Assembly (NCBI GenBank): GCA_018266755.1
Contig: JAFDZW010000005.1
Span: 186,001-250,000, forward strand
Reading direction: 5' to 3'
Source of the DNA: Bacteroidota bacterium
GTDB taxonomy: Bacteria > Bacteroidota > Ignavibacteria > Palsa-1295
Length of the DNA stretch: 64,000 nt
Position 1 is the first letter of the stretch; each line of letters opens with the position of its first letter. The translations under genes and the position numbers were made by a program. Below are positions 1-8,866 of this stretch, one piece after another. The notes beneath the pieces are model-generated. The model worked only from the letters and a program-made list of their open reading frames with translations. It made no database searches and was not told where the DNA came from.

Positions 1-711
1 GATATAGACCACAAAGGCGATAATCGCGATCAGAATTGCGAACATCGCTATTTCAATAATGATGTTCTTTCCGGCATCCGTACCGAAGCCATGCAACTCG
101 TCAACGAGTGCATTTGGCAGACGAGCGATGATACCGATAAAGATGATCAGAGAGATACCGTTGCCGATGCCACGCTCGGTGATCTGTTCGCCAAGCCACA
201 TCATGAACATCGTCCCTGCGGCAAGACAGAAAATCGTCGAAACGGTGAACATCAACGGGCTCATCCCAGTCGCGACAACACCGGTGCCGAGATTGCGCAA
301 GTGGACGGCAACGCCCAGGGCCTGCAATGCGGCGACCACAAATGTACCGGTACGCGTGAGCTGATTAATGCGTTTGCGTCCTTCCTCGCCTTCTTTTTGA
401 AGCTTTTGGAAGTACGGAACGACGCTTCCCATCAACTGAATGATGATCGACGTCGAAATGTACGGCATGATCCCAAGTGCAAAAATGGCAGCGTTCTTAA
501 ACGCACCACCGACAAAGAGATCGTATAATCCAAACAGCGAATTGGCACCACCGCTACCGGCCGAACGCTCGAGGGCGTGAACGTCAATACCGGGCAGCGT
601 GATATGTGCTCCAAGGCGAACAACGACAAGCAGCGCAATCGTATAAATGATGCGCTGCCGAAGCTCTTCGATCTTGAAGATATTCCGAAAACTATCCGTT
701 AGCCTGCTCAT
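1..711 (-). CDS. secY: Protein translocase subunit SecY (N-terminal part, cut by window edge)
   Basis: Core channel subunit of the Sec translocase in the inner membrane. The visible 237 codons start at an ATG at 711 and read MSRLTDSFRNIFKIEELRQR, a typical SecY N-terminus, followed by hydrophobic segments (IIYTIALLVVVRLGAHITLP; FALGIMPYISTSIIIQL) matching the first transmembrane helices and the plug region. The frame is open to position 1, so the C-terminal half lies outside the window. It sits 53 bases downstream of rplO, the canonical end of the spc operon, so it is presumably co-transcribed with the ribosomal genes. Confidence 0.96.
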   Translation of the reverse strand, partial: MSRLTDSFRNIFKIEELRQRIIYTIALLVVVRLGAHITLPGIDVHALERSAGSGGANSLFGLYDLFVGGAFKNAAIFALGIMPYISTSIIIQLMGSVVPYFQKLQKEGEEGRKRINQLTRTGTFVVAALQALGVAVHLRNLGTGVVATGMSPLMFTVSTIFCLAAGTMFMMWLGEQITERGIGNGISLIIFIGIIARLPNALVDELHGFGTDAGKNIIIEIAMFAILIAIIAFVVYI

Positions 712-764
712 TGTGCAAGAATTGACACAAGAAAATTATGACATACGATGAACGGAGCGAAGCG

Positions 765-1226
765 TTACGCAGCGGCGATCACTTCGACCTTGCCACCTGC
801 AGCTTCGATCTTGGATTGGGCACCCTTGGTGACCTTGTGGGCCTGGACCGTGAGCGCAACCGACAATGTGCCGTCACCGAGAATCTTGACCGGAGCATGT
901 CCTCCGGTGATGATTCCAACAGTACGAAGAACAGCCGGAGTGATCGGCTGTCCCTTCGGGAGCTTACCGGCCTTCGCTGCTTCTTCCAAACGAGATACAT
1001 TCACTTCTGCGTAATCAATGCGAAACGGGGCTTTGAAGCCAAATTTCGGCATGATACGCATTTTCGGCATCTGACCGCCTTCAAAACCGATCTTTGCCTT
1101 GTTACCCGAACGTGAACCAGCACCATTCGCACCGCGCGTCGACGTCTTGCCATGGCCGGAGCCATAACCGCGACCGATGCGCTTCATGTTTTTCGTTGAT
1201 CCCTTGGCGGGACGTGGGTTGCTCAT
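765..1226 (-). CDS. rplO: 50S ribosomal protein L15
   Basis: Large-subunit protein L15, 153 residues, the usual length. The N-terminus is the Gly/Arg/Lys-rich extension that threads into 23S rRNA (RIGRGYGSGHGKTSTRGANG), followed by the GFEGGQMP motif and a globular C-terminal domain ending in an alanine run. It lies between rpmD (55 bases upstream) and secY, as in the canonical spc operon. Confidence 0.97.
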   Translation of the reverse strand: MSNPRPAKGSTKNMKRIGRGYGSGHGKTSTRGANGAGSRSGNKAKIGFEGGQMPKMRIMPKFGFKAPFRIDYAEVNVSRLEEAAKAGKLPKGQPITPAVLRTVGIITGGHAPVKILGDGTLSVALTVQAHKVTKGAQSKIEAAGGKVEVIAAA

Positions 1227-1281
1227 TGTCTCTTGAGTGTGATTTGTTTACTACGCGGGTCTTCCCCGCTCGCATGAAAAA

Positions 1282-1461
1282 TTACAGTTCGGTCACTTCG
1301 ACGAGATGCTGAACGACACGGATCATGCCACGGATGGCTGGCGTGTCATTCTTCTCGACGACGTAGTTCGGACGACCGAGGCCGAGGGCCTTGATCGTAC
1401 GCTTCTGATTGACGAGCGTATCGTTGATGCTCTTGGTCTGTTTGATCTTCAGCTTCTTCAT
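1282..1461 (-). CDS. rpmD: 50S ribosomal protein L30
   Basis: Small large-subunit protein L30, 59 residues from the ATG at 1461 (MKKLKIKQTKS). The frame extends 7 codons further to an ATG at 1482 that overlaps the end of rpsE. I prefer 1461 because an AAAGG ribosome binding site lies about 8 bases before it and because the family begins at this point. The internal KRTIKALGLGR and final VxHLVEV segments are diagnostic. It is 17 bases after rpsE. Confidence 0.93.
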   Translation of the reverse strand: MKKLKIKQTKSINDTLVNQKRTIKALGLGRPNYVVEKNDTPAIRGMIRVVQHLVEVTEL

Positions 1462-1478
1462 TGACGTCCCTTTCGCGA

Positions 1479-1982
1479 TCAACCGTTGAACACTTTTGAA
1501 AGCGGAATACCGCGGCGCGATGCAACCGAATGCGCATCCGAGATCTGCTCGAGTGCATGCATCGTCGCCTTCACGAGGTTGTGCGGGTTCGACGAACCCT
1601 GTGACTTCGTGAGAATGTCCTGCACGCCGGCGAGCTCGAGCACGGCACGGACGCCGCCACCGGCGATGAGACCGGTACCCGGCGATGCCGGTTTGAGCAT
1701 GACCTTACCGGCGCCGAACTTGCCGAACACCGTATGCGGGATCGTTCCCTTGCGCAACGGCACGATGCGCACGTTACGCTTCGCGTCTTCCGTCGCCTTG
1801 CTGACGGCATCGGTCACTTCGTTCGACTTTCCCAAGCCGATACCGACGTGTCCGTTCCCGTCGCCCACTGCAACGATCGCGTTGAAGCTGAATCGACGAC
1901 CGCCTTTGACCACCTTCGCAACGCGGTTGACAGCGACCAGCTTATCTTTCAAATTCAACTCGGATGTACGTACTTTCGCCAC
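1479..1982 (-). CDS. rpsE: 30S ribosomal protein S5
   Basis: Small-subunit protein S5, 167 residues, involved in decoding accuracy and mRNA unwinding. The N-terminal double-stranded RNA-binding fold is seen in [20 protein letters not shown] and [18 protein letters not shown]. The C-terminal domain contains [19 protein letters not shown]. Gene order rplR-rpsE-rpmD is canonical, with 21 bases separating it from rplR. Confidence 0.97.
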   Translation of the reverse strand: MAKVRTSELNLKDKLVAVNRVAKVVKGGRRFSFNAIVAVGDGNGHVGIGLGKSNEVTDAVSKATEDAKRNVRIVPLRKGTIPHTVFGKFGAGKVMLKPASPGTGLIAGGGVRAVLELAGVQDILTKSQGSSNPHNLVKATMHALEQISDAHSVASRRGIPLSKVFNG

Positions 1983-2003
1983 GATCTTCCTCAGTGGTTA
2001 TGA

Positions 2004-2366
2004 TTAAAATTCCAAACCGCCTTCGCGGGCTGCATCTGCAAGCGCTTTCACGCGGCCGTGGTAGAGGTATCCGTTACGGTCGAAGACGACCTTGGTAATC
2101 CCCTTTTCCTTCGCAAGCGACGCAATCTGCTTGCCGACGGCGACCGACTTATCGGTCTTCTTCAACTTCTCAGCGATCTTCTGCGATCCGACCGATGCAA
2201 GGGTAAAGCCCTTGGAGTCATCGACCAGCTGCGCATAAATATCGGCATTCGAGCGGAAGACGACCAAACGCGGACGCTCGCTCGTCCCGCGCACCTTCGC
2301 ACGGATCGCGTAGCGGCGGCGTACACGACGCGCCGTCTTTGCCTGTAACTGGATCTTCGTTGCCAT
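2004..2366 (-). CDS. rplR: 50S ribosomal protein L18
   Basis: 5S rRNA-binding protein L18, 120 residues, the standard length. The basic N-terminus ([20 protein letters not shown]) contacts 5S rRNA; the conserved [10 protein letters not shown] and [20 protein letters not shown] segments are clear. It is 18 bases after rplF. Confidence 0.97.
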   Translation of the reverse strand: MATKIQLQAKTARRVRRRYAIRAKVRGTSERPRLVVFRSNADIYAQLVDDSKGFTLASVGSQKIAEKLKKTDKSVAVGKQIASLAKEKGITKVVFDRNGYLYHGRVKALADAAREGGLEF

Positions 2367-2384
2367 ACGCTGTTCTTCTAACGA

Positions 2385-2924
2385 TTATTTGCCTGCAGTC
2401 TTACCAGCCTTGCGGATGATCTTTTCATCGGAATACTTCACGCCCTTGCCCTTATACGGCTCCGGCGGACGGATCGAGCGGATCTTCGCTGCGACAGCAC
2501 CAACGAGCTGCTTGTCGATGCCACTGATCGTAAGCGACGTCGGAGTCGGGATATCGATCGTAATCTCGTCCGGAGCGCCAAAGACGACCGGGTGCGAGAA
2601 TCCGAGGCTGAGCTGAATCCACTTGCCGCGCTTCTCGGCCTTGTATCCAACGCCGACCATCTCCAATTTCTTGGTGTACCCTTCGCTGACGCCGACAACC
2701 ATGTTGTTCGTGAGCGCACGGGCAAGCCCGTGGAGTGCACGGATGCTGCGCTCGTCGCTGGAGCGAGTGAAGGTGATCTCACCGTTCTCGATTTTCGGTG
2801 TGATCGAAGCCGGGATCGCCGTAGCCAGCGTACCCTTCGGTCCTTTCACCGTGATCGTGCTGTCTTTCAGCTCGGCGGTGACGCCTTTCGGCAGTGTAAT
2901 AATCTTCTTTCCGATACGTGACAT
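2385..2924 (-). CDS. rplF: 50S ribosomal protein L6
   Basis: Large-subunit protein L6 near the factor-binding site, 179 residues. Two homologous domains are visible: MSRIGKKIITLPKGV with GPKGTL in the first, and the C-terminal signature PPEPYKGKGVKYSDEKI in the second. It follows rpsH after 31 bases. Confidence 0.97.
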   Translation of the reverse strand: MSRIGKKIITLPKGVTAELKDSTITVKGPKGTLATAIPASITPKIENGEITFTRSSDERSIRALHGLARALTNNMVVGVSEGYTKKLEMVGVGYKAEKRGKWIQLSLGFSHPVVFGAPDEITIDIPTPTSLTISGIDKQLVGAVAAKIRSIRPPEPYKGKGVKYSDEKIIRKAGKTAGK

Positions 2925-2955
2925 AGTCGTTCTTCCTACACCTGTTCAGATGAGC

Positions 2956-3342
2956 TTACCATACGTAGCACAATACCTCGCCACCAACGTTGAGTTGGCG
3001 CGCCTGCTTATCGCTCATCACGCCACGGGGCGTCGAGAGGATAGCGATACCAAGCCCTGAGAGTACGCGCGGCGTATCAGTGGCCTTAGTATAGCGACGG
3101 AGCCCCGGTGTCGAGATACGACGTAGTCCCATGATGGCCGGAACGCCGTTCTGATACTTGAGCGTGATGCGCAATTCGCCTTGCTTCGAATTCTCGATGC
3201 GCTCAACACTATCGATATACCCCTGCTCCTGCAGGATCGTGCTGATCGCATACTTCAGGTTCGACGCCGGTACAATGACGTACTGGTGCCGGGCCTTGAT
3301 GGCGTTACGCAACCGTGTTAAGAAATCTCCTATCGTATCCAT
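2956..3342 (-). CDS. rpsH: 30S ribosomal protein S8
   Basis: Primary 16S rRNA-binding protein S8, 128 residues. Begins MDTIGDFLTRLRNAIKARHQ and ends with the GEVLCYVW signature preceded by GIAILSTPRGVMSDKQAR. In Escherichia coli S8 represses the spc operon by binding its mRNA. Here the 74-base gap in front of rpsH is the longest between rpsJ and secY and contains a small GC hairpin (3370-3383), a possible but unproven regulatory element. Confidence 0.97.
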   Translation of the reverse strand: MDTIGDFLTRLRNAIKARHQYVIVPASNLKYAISTILQEQGYIDSVERIENSKQGELRITLKYQNGVPAIMGLRRISTPGLRRYTKATDTPRVLSGLGIAILSTPRGVMSDKQARQLNVGGEVLCYVW

Positions 3343-3369
3343 ATCAACTCTCTACTGAAAACTATACTG

Positions 3370-3383
3370 CCCGTCGCAACGGG
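3370..3383 (-). other. Small GC hairpin between rpsN and rpsH
   Basis: A 5-base-pair perfect stem (CCCGT/ACGGG) with a four-base loop lies in the rpsN-rpsH gap. There is no following U-tract, so it is not a normal terminator. It could be an mRNA processing signal or part of an autoregulatory site. The stem is short enough to be chance. Confidence 0.3.
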
Positions 3384-3416
3384 ATGTGAATAGAGTCTGA
3401 AGCGTTTCGAACGTTC

Positions 3417-3602
3417 TTACCAGCTCGCCTTGCGCAATCCGGGGATCTTGCCGTCGAGTGCCAATTCGCGCAAACACAGACGGCACAGGCCGAACTTGCG
3501 GTATACGCTATGCGCCCTGCCGCAGCGGCTGCAGCGGGTGTACTTTCTGGTCGAGAACTTCGGCTCGCGCTTCTGCTTGACTCGTAATGCTAATCGTGCC
3601 AC
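3417..3602 (-). CDS. rpsN: 30S ribosomal protein S14, zinc-binding type
   Basis: Small-subunit protein S14 of the short zinc-ribbon type (61 residues) rather than the long Cys-less type of about 100. The four metal ligands are C24, C27, C40 and C43 (CSRC and CRLC). The C-terminus [18 protein letters not shown] is typical. Translation begins at a GTG at 3602, 23 bases after rplE; no in-frame ATG exists upstream and no strong Shine-Dalgarno sequence is visible, so it may be coupled to rplE. Confidence 0.95.
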   Translation of the reverse strand: MARLALRVKQKREPKFSTRKYTRCSRCGRAHSVYRKFGLCRLCLRELALDGKIPGLRKASW

Positions 3603-3625
3603 GTTATTTCTACGTTTGTGAACGG

Positions 3626-4270
3626 TTACGCTGTTGCCACTGCTTCACCTTCGCGCTTACGGAACGGAAGACCAAAGGCCTTCAGAAGCTCGTACGCTTC
3701 TTCATCCGTGGTTGCACTGGTGACAAAACTGATATCCATACCCGTAATACGCGACACCTTATCGACGTCGATTTCCGGGAAGATGATCTGCTCTTTGATC
3801 CCGAGCGTGTAGTTGCCACGACCGTCGAACGACTTATCGGGTACGCCGCGGAAATCGCGGATACGCGGGATGGCAAGCGACATCAATCGATCGAGAAACT
3901 CATACATACGATCGCGGCGTAAGGTGACGCGTGCACCGATGCTGAGTCCTTCGCGAAGCTTGAAGTTCGAAATGGACTTCTTCGCTTTCGTCACCGCAAC
4001 CTTCTGGCCGACGATCGCTTCGAGATCGCGAACAGCCGCTTCGAGCTGCTTTGCGTCGGACGCTGCTTCGCCAACGCCGACATTGACCGAGATCTTCGTC
4101 AGGCGCGGAACCTGGTTGATGTTCGTGTAATTGAAGCGCTTCATCATCGCCGGGACGACTTCGTTCTTATACTTGTCGTGCAGGCGAGCATGTACACCCT
4201 CTACCGCGGGATCCGTCGGAGCCGAGGCTGCGGGTGCTGCTTTTTGCTTTTGTTCTTTTGCTTTTGCCAT
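3626..4270 (-). CDS. rplE: 50S ribosomal protein L5 with Ala/Lys-rich N-terminal tail
   Basis: 5S rRNA-binding protein L5. From the ATG at 4270 it has 214 residues, longer than the usual 180 or so because of an N-terminal Lys/Ala/Pro tail of about 30 residues ([20 protein letters not shown]). The L5 core follows ([53 protein letters not shown]). A TTG at 4309 would add 13 residues ([13 protein letters not shown]), but ATG is preferred. The 47-base gap to rplX contains no other gene. Confidence 0.95.
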   Translation of the reverse strand: MAKAKEQKQKAAPAASAPTDPAVEGVHARLHDKYKNEVVPAMMKRFNYTNINQVPRLTKISVNVGVGEAASDAKQLEAAVRDLEAIVGQKVAVTKAKKSISNFKLREGLSIGARVTLRRDRMYEFLDRLMSLAIPRIRDFRGVPDKSFDGRGNYTLGIKEQIIFPEIDVDKVSRITGMDISFVTSATTDEEAYELLKAFGLPFRKREGEAVATA

Positions 4271-4317
4271 TGCTGTAGTCGTTCTCGTATTGACGATAGT
4301 TGCCGTCAAAACACTTG

Positions 4318-4641
4318 TTATGCGATCACATCGCCCGAGCGACGCGACACACGCTCATAGACTGCCTTACCGGTGCTGTCGGCGCTGACACGGCGACCGA
4401 TACGCGTGGTCTTCCCGGATTTCGGATCGACGAGCATGACATTCGATGCATTGATCGGATGCTCGCGCTCGGTAATCCCACCCTGCTGGTTCGCCTGGGT
4501 CGGACGTTCGTGCTTCTTCAGGATATTGACCCCCTCGACAAGCACGCGATTGGTTTCATTGAACACGCGCAAGACCTTCCCGCGGCGGCCGCGGTTCTTG
4601 CCGGTGATCACTTCCACAAGGTCGTTCTTCTTGATACGCAT
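4318..4641 (-). CDS. rplX: 50S ribosomal protein L24
   Basis: Assembly-initiator protein L24, 107 residues. The KOW motif is at the N-terminus ([20 protein letters not shown]), followed by [20 protein letters not shown] and a C-terminal zone with [17 protein letters not shown]. It starts 11 bases after rplN. Confidence 0.97.
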   Translation of the reverse strand: MRIKKNDLVEVITGKNRGRRGKVLRVFNETNRVLVEGVNILKKHERPTQANQQGGITEREHPINASNVMLVDPKSGKTTRIGRRVSADSTGKAVYERVSRRSGDVIA

Positions 4642-4652
4642 AGGTGCTCCTC

Positions 4653-5021
4653 TTAGATGACTTCAGGGGCAAGTGAAACGATCTTCATATACTGACGCTC
4701 GCGAAGCTCGCGTGCGACGGGTCCGAAGATGCGGGTTCCGCGCGGCTCGCCTTGGTTGTTGAGCAGTACGACCGCATTCTCATCGAAGCGGATATAGCTG
4801 CCGTCGCGGCGACGCGTTTCCTTCTTGGTGCGAACGATCACCGCCTTCGAGACTTCGCCCTTCTTCACCTGGCCGTTCGGAATTGCAGACTTCACACTGA
4901 CGACGATCACGTCGCCTACACCGGCGTAGCGACGATCATGACCACCGAGGATACGAATGCAACGCACTCGCTTGGCCCCGGAGTTGTCCGCTACTTGCAG
5001 ATTCGATTCTTCCTGAATCAT
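4653..5021 (-). CDS. rplN: 50S ribosomal protein L14
   Basis: Large-subunit interface protein L14, 122 residues, standard length. [20 protein letters not shown] opens the protein and [20 protein letters not shown] closes it. It marks the start of the spc part of the cluster, 44 bases after rpsQ. Confidence 0.98.
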   Translation of the reverse strand: MIQEESNLQVADNSGAKRVRCIRILGGHDRRYAGVGDVIVVSVKSAIPNGQVKKGEVSKAVIVRTKKETRRRDGSYIRFDENAVVLLNNQGEPRGTRIFGPVARELRERQYMKIVSLAPEVI

Positions 5022-5065
5022 TACTTCCTCGCTCTAGAAAATGTGCTTCGATTACCGATCCGTAC

Positions 5066-5347
5066 TTATTTCGCGCGCTCGATGACTTCGACCACGCGCC
5101 AGCGCTTCGTCTTCGACAGCGGACGGGTCTCCATAATGCGGACGGTATCGCCCGTCTTCGCATCGTCATTCTCGTTGTGCGCAACGAACTTCGTCGTCTT
5201 CTTGAAGTACTTTTTGTACTTCGCATGTGCGACCTGGCGCACCTGCTCGACGACAACGGTCTTTTGCATCTTGTCGCTAACGACCTTCCCGATACGTTCC
5301 TTGCGTCGGTTACGCGCGGGGCTTGTCATGATCTCGTTCTCTGCCAT
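5066..5347 (-). CDS. rpsQ: 30S ribosomal protein S17
   Basis: Small-subunit protein S17, 93 residues. The OB-fold core [20 protein letters not shown] and the later [20 protein letters not shown] are diagnostic. An alternative ATG at residue 7 would remove a short acidic extension (MAENEI). It follows rpmC by 24 bases. Confidence 0.96.
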   Translation of the reverse strand: MAENEIMTSPARNRRKERIGKVVSDKMQKTVVVEQVRQVAHAKYKKYFKKTTKFVAHNENDDAKTGDTVRIMETRPLSKTKRWRVVEVIERAK

Positions 5348-5371
5348 ACGATCGTAGTCTTACTAAGATGG

Positions 5372-5584
5372 TTACTTTGCACGTGCGGCGTTCTCGCGCT
5401 CGCCGATGATCGTTTTGATGCGAGCGTTATCGCGACGCAACGTTGCGATCTGCGCATTGTTGTCGAGATGGCCCGTCATCTTCTGAAAGTTCAGCGCGAT
5501 CAGGCGCGAATTGTTCTCGCCGATCTGACGCTTCAAGTCGGCGATATCACGGCCGCGAAGTTCTGATGCTTTAGTTGCCTTCAT
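5372..5584 (-). CDS. rpmC: 50S ribosomal protein L29
   Basis: Helical hairpin protein L29 at the polypeptide exit, 70 residues. The family pattern ELRGRDIADLKRQI and ARIKTIIGERE is visible. A GAAAGGACGACC ribosome-binding stretch precedes the ATG at 5584. Spacing to rplP is 15 bases. Confidence 0.95.
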   Translation of the reverse strand: MKATKASELRGRDIADLKRQIGENNSRLIALNFQKMTGHLDNNAQIATLRRDNARIKTIIGERENAARAK

Positions 5585-5599
5585 TGGTCGTCCTTTCGC

Positions 5600-6037
5600 T
5601 TACTTACGTACTGCTACTTCTTCGACATGATCCGGACGCGTGACCATCTTGGTCATCACCGGAAGCTTATGCGAACTCAGGCGCAATGCTTCTTCCGCGA
5701 TCGCCTTCGGTACGCCGCCGATTTCGAACATGATCGTACCGGGTTTTACCACGGCTACCCAGTATTCCGGGGTACCCTTACCGGATCCCATTCGCGTTTC
5801 AGCAGGCTTTTTGGTGATCGGCTTATCGGGGAAGATCCGAATCCAGATCTTACCATCGCGCTTCATCGTACGCGAAAGCGTGACGCGAACCGCCTCGATC
5901 TGACGGCTGGTAATCCACCCACCTTCGAGCGACTTCAAGCCGAAACTGCCGAATGCAACCTGGGCTCCACGCGTGGCCTTGCCACGAACTCTGCCCTTTT
6001 GGCGCTTGCGATACTTAACTCTCTTTGGTAACAGCAT
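5600..6037 (-). CDS. rplP: 50S ribosomal protein L16
   Basis: Large-subunit protein L16 at the A-site, 145 residues. Signature segments: [58 protein letters not shown] and [20 protein letters not shown]. Canonical position between rpsC and rpmC. Confidence 0.98.
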   Translation of the reverse strand: MLLPKRVKYRKRQKGRVRGKATRGAQVAFGSFGLKSLEGGWITSRQIEAVRVTLSRTMKRDGKIWIRIFPDKPITKKPAETRMGSGKGTPEYWVAVVKPGTIMFEIGGVPKAIAEEALRLSSHKLPVMTKMVTRPDHVEEVAVRK

Positions 6038-6063
6038 TGCCGATTACTCCGAAAAAATCTTGC

Positions 6064-6858
6064 TTACTCTGCCGATGACGATTCGGACGAACCGCCTTCC
6101 TTACCACGCGTACGACCACGGCCGCCGCGACGACGACGGCGCTCGCCGCCTGCCGCGCTCACGATCGGACGACGATCGCGATCCTCGGCGCCATAGACTG
6201 CCAACTGTGCCGCAGCCTCAAGTGGCGTTTCGCCGGTAATGTCTCCGGTACACACCCATACCTTCACGCCGATGGCACCGTAGATCGTCTGTGCCGTACC
6301 ACGTGCAAAGTCGATGTTCGCACGCAAAGTGTGAAGCGGAATACGTCCTTCCTTGTACTGCTCGGTACGCGCAATTTCAGCGCCACCCAAACGGCCCGCG
6401 CACATCACGCGTATTCCTTCTGCGCCGGAACGCATGGCGGTCGCGACAGCCATTTTCATGGCGCGGCGGAAGGCGATACGACCCTCGAGCTGCTGAGCGA
6501 TCTGGTCGGCGATCAACTGTGCGTCGATCTCCGGACGCTTCACCTCGTTGATGAGGATCTTCACTTCCTTGCCCGAGCACACATTCTTCAACTCTTCTTC
6601 GAGCTGTGCAATCTCTTTGCCGCTCTTACCGATAACGACACCGGGACGCGATGTGTGGATCGTCAAGACGATACGCTTCGTCGTCCGATCGATCGTCATC
6701 TTCGAGATGCCGGCACGGCGCAAACGCTCCTTGATGTACTTACGGATAAGATTATCCTCTTCGAGCTTCTGCGCGAAGTTCTTGTCATCGTACCAGCGCG
6801 CATCCCACGGACGCGTCACAGCGATACGGAATCCGACCGGGTTAGTTTTCTGCCCCAA
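6064..6858 (-). CDS. rpsC: 30S ribosomal protein S3 with RG-rich tail
   Basis: Small-subunit protein S3 at the mRNA entry, 264 residues. Begins MGQKTNPVGFRIAVTRPWDA; the KH domain has VVIGKSGKEIAQLEEEL, and the C-terminal domain has GRLGGAEIARTEQYKEGRIP. After the core there is a tail of about 35 residues, first Arg/Gly rich (ERRRRRGGRGRTRGKEGG) and then Ser/Glu rich, longer than in the commonest S3 proteins. It lies 41 bases after rplV. Confidence 0.97.
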   Translation of the reverse strand: MGQKTNPVGFRIAVTRPWDARWYDDKNFAQKLEEDNLIRKYIKERLRRAGISKMTIDRTTKRIVLTIHTSRPGVVIGKSGKEIAQLEEELKNVCSGKEVKILINEVKRPEIDAQLIADQIAQQLEGRIAFRRAMKMAVATAMRSGAEGIRVMCAGRLGGAEIARTEQYKEGRIPLHTLRANIDFARGTAQTIYGAIGVKVWVCTGDITGETPLEAAAQLAVYGAEDRDRRPIVSAAGGERRRRRGGRGRTRGKEGGSSESSSAE

Positions 6859-6899
6859 GGTACTTGCGAGTTAAGTGAACGTGAACAGTACTTACAATC

Positions 6900-7355
6900 T
6901 TACTTAGCGGCTGCCTTCTTCTTACGGGCAGGGGCTTTCTTTGCCGGCTTCGCAGGCGCAGCAGCTTGAGCAGCCGATGCAGCAGCAGCGGCACGACGTG
7001 CAACCTTCGCAGCCTTATCGCTGACGACGATCGTCAGGTGATTCGAGCGCTTGCGCACACGGTATGCGCGCCCCATCGGAGCAGGCATGATGCGCTTGAG
7101 CACCGGTCCGCCGTCGGAGAAACACTCGCTGACGGTCAGATCTTCGACATCGATTCCGCGATTTTCGTCTTTTAACTGAAAGTTCGCGATCGCGCTACGA
7201 AGCGTCTGCTCGGCGACGAACGATGCCTTGTTGGTCATGAAGTGCAGAATCGAGAGCGCTTCCGTGACTTTCTTGCCACGAATGTTATCGAGCACCAGTC
7301 GCATTTTGACCGGTGAGCTCTGGATGCCGCGTTTACGTGCGATTGCTTGAGCCAT
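6900..7355 (-). CDS. rplV: 50S ribosomal protein L22 with Ala/Lys tail
   Basis: Exit-tunnel protein L22, 151 residues, against about 110-120 in most bacteria. The core is evident (GIQSSPVKMRLVLDNIRGKK; ILHFMTNKASFVAEQTLRSA; MPAPMGRAYRVRKRSNHLTI). The extra length is a C-terminal Ala/Lys/Pro low-complexity tail of about 35 residues ending in ARKKKAAAK, compositionally like the tail of L5 in the same operon. Confidence 0.96.
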   Translation of the reverse strand: MAQAIARKRGIQSSPVKMRLVLDNIRGKKVTEALSILHFMTNKASFVAEQTLRSAIANFQLKDENRGIDVEDLTVSECFSDGGPVLKRIMPAPMGRAYRVRKRSNHLTIVVSDKAAKVARRAAAAASAAQAAAPAKPAKKAPARKKKAAAK

Positions 7356-7373
7356 TGAGATCGTCTCCCTTTA

Positions 7374-7649
7374 TCAGGCGTTTTCCGATTTAGTGCCCGA
7401 GTGTCCGCGGAAGCTCCGCGTCGGTGCGAATTCTCCGAGTTTGTGGCCGACCATATTCTCGGTCACATACACGGGGATAAACTTATTCCCATTGTGTACG
7501 GTGAAGGTGTGTCCGACGAATTCCGGCGGAATCGTGCAAGCACGAGCCCACGTCTTGATTACCTTCTTTGCACGAGTAGCATTGAGCGCATCAACCTTGC
7601 CCATGAGCTTCTCGTCGATATACGGTCCCTTTTTCAGCGAACGTGACAT
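7374..7649 (-). CDS. rpsS: 30S ribosomal protein S19
   Basis: Small-subunit head protein S19, 91 residues. [40 protein letters not shown] and [20 protein letters not shown] are family signatures. Only 7 bases separate it from rplB. Confidence 0.98.
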   Translation of the reverse strand: MSRSLKKGPYIDEKLMGKVDALNATRAKKVIKTWARACTIPPEFVGHTFTVHNGNKFIPVYVTENMVGHKLGEFAPTRSFRGHSGTKSENA

Positions 7650-7656
7650 ATGCTAC

Positions 7657-8493
7657 TTATTTCGTGCGACGTTTGACAATGAACTGATTCGAAGCATTCT
7701 TCTTGCGACGGGTACGAAGACCTTTGGCAAGCTGACCCCACGGTGACTTCGGATGCTTACGACCACCACCCGACTTCGACTTACCTTCACCACCACCCAT
7801 CGGGTGATCGACCGGGTTCATCGCCATACCGCGTGTCTGCGGACGAATACCGAGCCAGCGCGAGCGACCGGCTTTGCCGAAACTGATATTGAAGTAGTCG
7901 GCATTTCCAACGGTTCCGACGGTTGCGATACAATCGATCGGTACCTTACGCATTTCGCCCGAAGGCATCTTCAGCGTCGCAAAATCGCCTTCCTTTGCAA
8001 GCACCTGGCACGAGTTGCCTGCCGAACGAGCGATCTGACCGCCACGACCCGGCTTCATCTCCACGTTGTGGATAAACGTACCGAGCGGCATCGACTTTAA
8101 CGGAAGCGAATTGCCTGGGGCAATATCGGCATCCTTGCCACTAAGAATCTTTGCACCGACATTCAAACCGTCGGGAGCAATGATATAGCGCTTCTCGCCA
8201 TCGGCGTAGTGCAGAAGGGCGATACGGCAGTTGCGGTTCGGATCGTATTCGATCGAGGCGACCGTTGCCGGCACATCGAACTTATTACGCTTAAAATCGA
8301 TCACGCGGTACATCTTCTTATGTCCGCCGCCGCGGTGACGCGAGGTCACGCGACCGGTATTCCCGCGCCCGCCCGAACTCTTGAGCGGCGTCAGAAGCGA
8401 CTTTTCCGGAGTCGTCTTCGTGATCTCGTCGAACGAAGAGATCGAGTAGTATCTCGTCGCCGGAGTTCTTGGTTTAAGATTTCTGATTGCCAT
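7657..8493 (-). CDS. rplB: 50S ribosomal protein L2
   Basis: Peptidyl-transferase-centre protein L2, 278 residues, standard length. Recognised by [20 protein letters not shown], the [20 protein letters not shown] segment and the conserved C-terminal [17 protein letters not shown]-type stretch (here with [20 protein letters not shown]), which carries the histidine important for activity. Confidence 0.98.
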   Translation of the reverse strand: MAIRNLKPRTPATRYYSISSFDEITKTTPEKSLLTPLKSSGGRGNTGRVTSRHRGGGHKKMYRVIDFKRNKFDVPATVASIEYDPNRNCRIALLHYADGEKRYIIAPDGLNVGAKILSGKDADIAPGNSLPLKSMPLGTFIHNVEMKPGRGGQIARSAGNSCQVLAKEGDFATLKMPSGEMRKVPIDCIATVGTVGNADYFNISFGKAGRSRWLGIRPQTRGMAMNPVDHPMGGGEGKSKSGGGRKHPKSPWGQLAKGLRTRRKKNASNQFIVKRRTK

Positions 8494-8540
8494 GTCTTGC
8501 TATATGCTTTCGATTGACTTCTCGCCTCAATCGGGCTTAA

Positions 8541-8849
8541 TTACTCTGGGGTCTTTACATCCATCGGCGTGAAGACGTCGATCGTCTGTCCGGCCTTGAG
8601 TGCAACGACTGCCTTCTTACGACGACTCTTCGCTCCACGAACGACACCGCGACGGGTGAACTGCGAACGCGTACGCGTCGGCATCCACATCGTACGAACT
8701 TCTACGACATTCACTCCGAACTGTGCTTCGACCGCATGTGCGATCTGAATCTTATTCGCGCCCGGATTGACTTCGAACGAATAGACTCCGTTCTCACTTG
8801 CGAGCGTTGCCTTTTCGGTCAGGAGCGGCTTGCGGATCACTACTTCCAT
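8541..8849 (-). CDS. rplW: 50S ribosomal protein L23
   Basis: Exit-tunnel protein L23, docking site for trigger factor and SRP, 102 residues. Begins MEVVIRKPLLTEKATLASEN; contains FEVNPGANKIQIAHAVEAQF and VVEVRTMWMPTR. It follows rplD by 17 bases. Confidence 0.97.
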   Translation of the reverse strand: MEVVIRKPLLTEKATLASENGVYSFEVNPGANKIQIAHAVEAQFGVNVVEVRTMWMPTRTRSQFTRRGVVRGAKSRRKKAVVALKAGQTIDVFTPMDVKTPE

Positions 8850-8866
8850 GGTCTTCGTCCTTCCGA

